From Candidatus Woesearchaeota archaeon (GTDB taxonomy: Archaea; Nanoarchaeota; Nanoarchaeia; Woesearchaeales; JAGVZT01), in assembly GCA_017608295.1 (NCBI GenBank), contig JAFCGF010000052.1:1-19306 (forward strand): a DNA stretch of 19,306 nt, read 5' to 3'. A program made the position numbers and the translations under genes. The notes beneath the pieces were generated by a model. That model made no database searches, was not told where the DNA came from, and was given only the letters and a program-made list of their open reading frames with translations. Below, piece after piece: positions 14,682 to 19,306 of the stretch (position 1 is its first letter; every line of letters starts with the position of its first letter).

Positions 14682-16178
14682 TTGGCAAGAATACTCTTCA
14701 TCAACCCTGTTATTCGACAGAATGAGAAGCCGTCGCACCTGCCTTATGGCATGGCGCAATTAGTCGCCATTTGTGTTCAGGTTGGGCACCGGGTTCAAGT
14801 TTTTGACGCCAATGCGTGGCGGCCCACTGATGCCGAGACCCGCGAGGTTTTGGGATTGGATGCATGGGATGTCATAGCAATTGGTGGCCTCGTAACAACC
14901 TATGGATTCATCAAAAAGACATTAAAATTTGTTAGGAGCGTTTGTCCTCATGCTCTAATAGTAGCTGGTGGTGGTTTTATCACTCCTATCCCGTTCGATG
15001 TCATGACATTCCTCCAGGAAATAGACGTAGGTGTTATAGGTGAGGCATATGCCACGCTACCTGAAATCCTCTCAAAACTGGATGATGGTGTTACTGACTG
15101 GCATGATGTAAGTGGCATCATTTACAGGGACAGGGATGGCAGCCTTGTTTTGACGGAAGGAAGACCCCTTTTGACCGATGTGGATTCGCTTCCTTTTCCG
15201 GCCTGGGATTTTTTCCCACTCGATATATATTTCCAGAACAGCAGCTTATTGCTAAGTGAAGAGGCCATGCTAGCTCAGCGCCATCTTGGTGTGATTGCGA
15301 GTTATGGGTGCCCAAACAAATGCAAGTACTGCTTTCACCTAGGGTTAAGCGGGGAAATAGAGGTTACAGAGGGTCCAGAGAGCAGACAACTCAACATTAC
15401 GGACAGGCGGCGTGTCCGCTTCCATAACCCAGAATATGTGGTCAAAATGGTGGCCGATGCGCGAAGAAGATTAGGTATAGATTTTGTGTCGTTTCTAGAT
15501 GAAAACTTTGCGGTGTTGGCAAAGAATAAAAAGTGGTTTGATGAATTCAGCGGGAGGTGGATTAGGGAAGGGCTTCAGCCTCAATGCGCAAAGGACAATA
15601 GAGCTCACGACCCAGCGAGATGCAAGGGAATTCATTGGGGAACAACAGCCCATACAGCGATTGTCAATAAAGACTTGTTGAGACGTTTCAAGGAACTTGG
15701 CTGCGCACATCTCGACTACGGACTCGAATCCTTTTCAGATGACATTCTTTTATCGATTGACAAGCGGGCTACAGCGAAGATGAATGAAGATGCCGTAATT
15801 GAAACAATGAATGCAGGGATCAGGCCCATCCCGAACCAGATTATTGGTTTTCCTGACGAATCGTTTGATAGTCTTAGAATTAATATCAATGCCTGGGAAA
15901 GACTGGGAATTCGCTCATACCCATTTATGGCCACCCCCTATCCCGGCTCTGAATGGTATTTCACTTTTAAGGAAAAAATTCTTTCTCAATATGGGGAGAG
16001 TCTTGAGGCATTTCTACTGGACCTGGGAGATGCGACCAAAATTAGTGCTGTAATATCAAAGAACCTTAACGCAGTTGAATTGCTTGGCCTTCGTGAATTG
16101 ATGGTTAATATGGACATTAAGCGCATCAATGAATATGAAAAAATAAAAAAGGGGGAAGGGGATGTCCTTAAGGGATAG
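14682..16178 (+). CDS. Radical SAM enzyme with B12-binding N-terminal domain
   Basis: A 498-residue enzyme. The N-terminal part (about 1-140) has the B12-binding fold: ILFINPVI at the start, GMAQLVAICVQVGHRVQVFDANAW, then VIAIGGLVTTYG and IVAGGGFITP. The usual DxHxxG cobalamin-ligand His is replaced (DANAWR), as in other class B-like members that bind cobalamin base-off without it. The radical SAM domain carries CPNKCKYC as Cys210, Cys214 and Cys217 (CX3CX2C), with FLDENF near 270 and a GLESFSDDI strand typical of the fold. Such enzymes often methylate unactivated carbon or phosphorus, or build rings. Start TTG 14682 with AAGGA 7 bases upstream; 36 bases after maf. The substrate is unknown; a sugar or glycoprotein modification is contextual inference. 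Confidence 0.85.
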   Translation: MARILFINPVIRQNEKPSHLPYGMAQLVAICVQVGHRVQVFDANAWRPTDAETREVLGLDAWDVIAIGGLVTTYGFIKKTLKFVRSVCPHALIVAGGGFITPIPFDVMTFLQEIDVGVIGEAYATLPEILSKLDDGVTDWHDVSGIIYRDRDGSLVLTEGRPLLTDVDSLPFPAWDFFPLDIYFQNSSLLLSEEAMLAQRHLGVIASYGCPNKCKYCFHLGLSGEIEVTEGPESRQLNITDRRRVRFHNPEYVVKMVADARRRLGIDFVSFLDENFAVLAKNKKWFDEFSGRWIREGLQPQCAKDNRAHDPARCKGIHWGTTAHTAIVNKDLLRRFKELGCAHLDYGLESFSDDILLSIDKRATAKMNEDAVIETMNAGIRPIPNQIIGFPDESFDSLRININAWERLGIRSYPFMATPYPGSEWYFTFKEKILSQYGESLEAFLLDLGDATKISAVISKNLNAVELLGLRELMVNMDIKRINEYEKIKKGEGDVLKG

Positions 16179-16556
16179 AATTGATTCCCTGTTTAATTGG
16201 TTTTGAGGCGATAAAAAATTCCTTGGCGAACACCTTGAATAATCCCCTTAAATTGAATGGCGTTGCCTCCCTCACAGAAAGTCGTATATCACATATATGT
16301 GACATTACGATGAAAAGACTTGGCATCGGTCGCTAATATTTTGTTTGAGAGCATCCCAAGGAGTTCAGCTATTTCTATAAGTACATGGAATATGGCTATA
16401 TGAAAGATTCGATTGTTGACCAGGTTAAGTGATTTTTAAATTGATAGAATGCTGAAATTAAGTAACAATTCTTGTTAGCTTTTTTCTCAAAGAGCTCATT
16501 TTGTTCAATTTTCGTAAAATCCATAGGTCTCAGGCTGGTTGTTAAAGTTCGTATTC
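16179..16556. other. Mostly non-coding AT-rich interval
   Basis: No intact gene on either strand. It contains a perfect 14-base palindrome (16289-16302) and a 27-codon orphan reading frame at 16349-16432 (on the + strand, ending YMKDSIVDQVK then TGA) that follows an in-frame stop and has no start of its own. That frame may be the tail of a lost gene. I see no convincing promoter boxes and no stem-loop plus T-run terminator after the radical SAM gene. Base composition shifts to AT-rich across this interval. Confidence 0.5.
16289..16302. promoter_or_regulatory. Perfect palindrome TCACATATATGTGA
   Basis: A 14-base perfect inverted repeat in the intergenic region ahead of the sulfotransferase. 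The half-sites (TCACA, TGTGA) are in the opposite order to a CRP/FNR-type site. It could be an operator or simple AT-rich coincidence; it lies about 255 bases before the sulfotransferase start. Confidence 0.3.
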
Positions 16557-17561
16557 ATGTTAAATGCAAAAAGAAACGCTAGCGTTTTTGTTCACGTTGG
16601 ACTTCACAAAACTGGCAGCACCTTCTTGCAACATCGAGTTTTTCCGTATCTAAAGAAGGCAAAAATGGATAAAAAATCAAAGGGATTGGATAAAGCAAAT
16701 GCAGTTTCCGAGACAGAAAAAGAATTCTTCGAGAGTTTTCTGCCACAGAATAAATTTAGTTTTATTAATAACTTGGGTTTAAGAAGCCTACTGATAAGTG
16801 AAGAAAGCCTAAGCGGTAATATTTTATTCCATTATGACCATTCTGAAAGCATTCCAAAACGTTTGAAAGAATCATTGCCAAATGGGAAGATAATATTGAT
16901 AATCAGGCGACAGGTTGATTTGGTGGATTCATTGTATAGGCAGGTTGTGTTAATGGGCTATCCATCATCAACCAATACATACTTAAACTATAGAAATGGT
17001 AGATTTACAAATCCCATTTATTCTGGCAATTTGAAAATCTGTGGCATTGATGTAAGAAAGCAAGACTGGTTTTCCCTGGTGGAGAACTATCATAAGTATT
17101 TTGGTAAGGAAAACATACTCGTAATACCCTATGAACTATTAGCTGATGATCAGAATTACTTCTTGGGAATGATATTTGAGTTTTTTGGTACCAATGGTTA
17201 TTATCCAAAGAATAAAGAAGTAATAAACAGAAGCTTTTCTTTTTTATCAGTAAATATAGCATCTATTTTGAATAGATTCCTTGTGAGAGAATATAACAAA
17301 CTAGGATTAATAGTTGAGCAACCGTTCTTGAAGATTTTCGAAAAGGGGAAGAAAAAATTGCCAGTTCTTGGAATAGCTGCGGAAATAAGCCGCAGAATGA
17401 GTTTGAGGTATATCCTAAAGCAACTTGACAAGGTTGTTTACATTAATAAATCTGTAATAGGAGAAAGGAAAAGGAGACTAATTAAAGAGATGCACAAGCG
17501 GTCTAATAGAAAATTGGATGAAAAATTACAACTAGGATTAAAACGATTTGGATATTATTAG
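16557..17561 (+). CDS. Sulfotransferase family protein
   Basis: A 334-residue PAPS-dependent sulfotransferase-fold protein. The 5'-phosphosulfate loop is HVGLHKTGSTFLQ (13-25) near the N-terminus. The 3'-phosphate site is IILIIRRQVDLVDSLYRQ (112-129) with Arg118 and Ser125, and VIPYELLADDQN matches the later conserved strand of these proteins. The C-terminal third is basic and has no recognised domain. No signal peptide or membrane segment, so cytoplasmic. Substrate unknown; in this locus, sulfation of a surface glycan is the natural inference. Clearly more AT-rich than the legionaminic genes, so probably acquired separately. Start: ATG 16557 chosen. TTG 16539 in frame adds six residues; neither has a good ribosome binding site. 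Confidence 0.8.
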   Translation: MLNAKRNASVFVHVGLHKTGSTFLQHRVFPYLKKAKMDKKSKGLDKANAVSETEKEFFESFLPQNKFSFINNLGLRSLLISEESLSGNILFHYDHSESIPKRLKESLPNGKIILIIRRQVDLVDSLYRQVVLMGYPSSTNTYLNYRNGRFTNPIYSGNLKICGIDVRKQDWFSLVENYHKYFGKENILVIPYELLADDQNYFLGMIFEFFGTNGYYPKNKEVINRSFSFLSVNIASILNRFLVREYNKLGLIVEQPFLKIFEKGKKKLPVLGIAAEISRRMSLRYILKQLDKVVYINKSVIGERKRRLIKEMHKRSNRKLDEKLQLGLKRFGYY

Positions 17562-17621
17562 GCCGGATATCTGGCATGAATTTCTTTTATTTAAGGTTGA
17601 GAGGATCGCCTTGTCTAAAAG

Positions 17622-17810
17622 TCAGCGACAACTTTTGTCAAATTTTGTCCGCAAAGGGCTCATTGACGTCTTTTCCGAAATATTCATAGCTATCGTATGG
17701 TGAATGCCTAATCGAGCGGCTGGCTCGGCCACGATTTCATTATTGCGCAACGTCTCAATGATCACCTTGGCCTTGAATTCGGCGCTATAACGGTTCCGTT
17801 TCTTACTCGT
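17622..17810 (-). pseudogene. IS3-family transposase OrfA remnant
   Basis: Minus-strand reading frame without a start codon. It begins TSKKRNRYSAEFKAKVIIET and continues LRNNEIVAEPAARLGIHHT, the helix-turn-helix N-terminus of IS3-family OrfA proteins. The codon where ATG would be expected (17808-17810) reads ACG. After GIHHT the frame no longer matches; a -1/+1 shift gives an EYFGKDVNEPFADKI segment before a stop, so there is at least one frameshift or deletion. OrfB is absent. It is therefore a dead fragment, and it marks an old transposition event between the sulfotransferase and the last gene. Confidence 0.8.
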
Positions 17811-17852
17811 TGTCAGATCCTTTCTCTTAGGACTGAATCAGAGCTTACCATA

Positions 17853-17879
17853 TTATCCAATTTTTTGGGACCAGCGCCC
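17853..17879 (-). repeat. Probable IS3-type terminal inverted repeat
   Basis: Read on the minus strand this is GGCGCTGGTCCCAAAAAATT followed by GGATAA, the CCCAAAAAAT-rich style of IS3-family ends. It lies 43 bases upstream of the OrfA remnant in the expected orientation. No partner end was found on the other side of the remnant, so only one terminus survives. Confidence 0.6.
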
Positions 17880-17911
17880 TATGATTCCAATTTAAATCCC
17901 AACAAACGAAG

Positions 17912-19306
17912 ATGCAGAAAATAGCGTTTGTTCATACGATAACCCCATTGAAGTTGATTGAACTTATTATATATAAATGGCTAGGAAGGCTTGATAGTGT
18001 CGCATGTGTGAGGTTTAGGGGAAAATCTAAGCTGATTTCAAGAATACTGGGAATAATGATAAATGTGATTAGAGTTAACATTGATAGTGCACCTGCTTTG
18101 TACTTTAAGATAGAAAAACTACGTTATGAGTTGGTTGAAAGGTTTTTTAAAATCTCTGACTTATCCAACGAGATGCATTCTATTTTTGAGGTTCTTGAAT
18201 TACAAACAGAAAAGCTTATAACATCAATGAAAAAAGAGCTCATAAATAAGTTGGATTGTGATGTCAAAATATTGATCTTGGCGGATGAATTGTGCAAAAA
18301 CAATTGTAAATTAATAAATGAATCTAAGATTATAAGATCCAGCATAACTAATGATAATACAATTAGATCTAATTTTTCTCTAACATATAAAATTAAAAAT
18401 TATATAAAAATGATTCATTTGGTAAGTTCATGTATCAAGACCCTTATCAAGAAAAGGAAACCGCATGATAATCGGCCAAAGAATGTAAAGATCATCATTG
18501 AGAATGTTATTCCCGACCCAATGATAGTTAACGTTGAATTTGGTTCTTTTTACAGATATTTTAGGCATAGAGATGATGTCCTCTATATTTCTAAAGGTAA
18601 AGGAACCAAAATCTATGAAATGATAAAAAGGGATGGAAAGAATGTGATTCCGAGAAGTGAAATAAATGGTTATGTTGGTGATAGATACAATGAGCTAAGG
18701 CGCTTCGGAATATTTTTTTTTAAGGTTATTTTTTCTTCAAGGCTCAAGTCGATTATATTGAAAAATGCTATGTTAGCAATTTATAGGTCGTGGCAATATT
18801 ACGAAACCTTATTTCAATATGTTAGGCCAGCATATTATATTAAGAGACGCTTTGATTACGACCCGATGCATCCGGTTGCCACTGCTGTTGCAGACAAATA
18901 CCAGGTTAAGAATATCGGCTATATGTGTGGATCTTACTGCTATGCGGCATCTAATTTAATGCATATTGATTTTCATTACTATGGCCTCTTGGGTGACTGG
19001 TTCAAATCCCAATTATTTCGTGATTACTGGCCTGATGATAATGATATGGGTTATTACATATTGGGACCATTTACATCTGAAATAAACAGCTCTCAGCTAA
19101 CTATTAAAGATAATTCTGTTATTACTATAAGCCTATTTTCAACATCAACATCAGATGATTTTTGCTTAAATGACGAATTTTATGCCTTCTTTGTAAGAGA
19201 AACCTGTAGGTGTTTGTCAGCGTTATGGCCAAATAAGCTCTTGGTGATGTTCAAGGAAAAGTATTTTGATACTTGGCGATTAAGTGTGATTAAAGACGCA
19301 TGTGAA
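17912..19306 (+). CDS. Putative surface-carbohydrate transferase, partial at window end
   Basis: An open frame of 465 codons without a stop, running off the window. The N-terminal half (to about residue 230) is lysine-rich and helical, with no domain I recognise. From about residue 230 the pattern resembles GT-B-like polysaccharide transferases and CDP-glycerol-type or capsule proteins. Visible there are IIENVIPDPM, a YVRPAYYIKRRFDYDPMHPV loop, KNIGYMCGSYCYAA and HYYGLLGDWFKSQLFRDYWP, the sort of place where such proteins read H-x-[WY]-G-x-x-x-x-x-[FL]. No signal peptide; ATG 17912 follows a weak GAAG site. Very AT-rich, like the sulfotransferase. The functional label is a guess from fold-like patterns and location; the existence of the coding region is secure. 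Confidence 0.6.
   Translation, partial: MQKIAFVHTITPLKLIELIIYKWLGRLDSVACVRFRGKSKLISRILGIMINVIRVNIDSAPALYFKIEKLRYELVERFFKISDLSNEMHSIFEVLELQTEKLITSMKKELINKLDCDVKILILADELCKNNCKLINESKIIRSSITNDNTIRSNFSLTYKIKNYIKMIHLVSSCIKTLIKKRKPHDNRPKNVKIIIENVIPDPMIVNVEFGSFYRYFRHRDDVLYISKGKGTKIYEMIKRDGKNVIPRSEINGYVGDRYNELRRFGIFFFKVIFSSRLKSIILKNAMLAIYRSWQYYETLFQYVRPAYYIKRRFDYDPMHPVATAVADKYQVKNIGYMCGSYCYAASNLMHIDFHYYGLLGDWFKSQLFRDYWPDDNDMGYYILGPFTSEINSSQLTIKDNSVITISLFSTSTSDDFCLNDEFYAFFVRETCRCLSALWPNKLLVMFKEKYFDTWRLSVIKDACE

Noticed and set aside
16289..16302. Reading the palindrome as a CRP/FNR binding site
   Set aside because: The half-sites are in the reverse order and the spacer is four bases, which does not fit TGTGA-N6-TCACA.
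16349..16432. 27-codon orphan frame as a small gene
   Set aside because: It has an in-frame stop just before it, no start codon at its beginning, and no ribosome binding site. At best a remnant.
17622..17879. Functional IS3 element
   Set aside because: The start codon is lost, the frame is broken, OrfB is absent and only one end is recognisable.

Overview
The window is a bacterial surface-glycan locus. Almost every gene is on the + strand and tightly packed, and the core is a legionaminic-acid type nonulosonic acid pathway. A Maf/DUF115 protein at the end of the sugar block points to a motile Gram-negative that glycosylates its flagellin. Short repeats around a GxxExxY gene and a DUF1902-type HicBA pair, together with moderate GC, look to me like a Desulfobacterota (deltaproteobacterial) genome. 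That is an impression; no marker gene here proves it.

Layout. (1) Positions 1-1415 are an accessory segment: a HicB/HicA toxin-antitoxin pair, a broken GxxExxY gene, an intact GxxExxY gene (PD-(D/E)XK-like), and two families of short repeats that bracket these units. (2) 1416-2525 is a WbpE-like DegT sugar aminotransferase, set apart by 103 bases from the next operon. (3) 2629-9101 holds LegB, LegC, a NeuD/LegH-like acyltransferase, LegI (NeuB family), a SAM methyltransferase, LegG (NeuC family) and a PIG-L deacetylase, mostly with stop/start overlaps. (4) 9294-14645 holds PtmE (CBS plus guanylyltransferase), PtmF-like Gfo/Idh oxidoreductase, a 459-residue DegT aminotransferase, LegF (CMP-sugar synthetase), an unrecognised 59-residue protein and the Maf/DUF115 protein, again nearly gapless. 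(5) 14682-16178 is a B12-type radical SAM enzyme. (6) 16179-19306 is visibly AT-rich: an apparently non-coding stretch, a sulfotransferase, a decayed IS3-family end on the minus strand, and a large open frame that runs off the window and looks like a surface-carbohydrate transferase.

How the genes fit together. By analogy with the Campylobacter legionaminic pathway, PtmE makes the GDP-activated glucosamine. LegB dehydrates it, LegC adds the 4-amino group, and the LegH-like enzyme acylates it. LegG removes GDP with 2-epimerisation, LegI condenses the product with phosphoenolpyruvate, and LegF makes the CMP-sugar. A Maf protein would then place it on flagellin. The methyltransferase, deacetylase, extra aminotransferase, radical SAM enzyme and sulfotransferase are candidate tailoring steps. 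If they act on this sugar, the product is a modified legionaminic acid rather than plain Leg5Ac7Ac.
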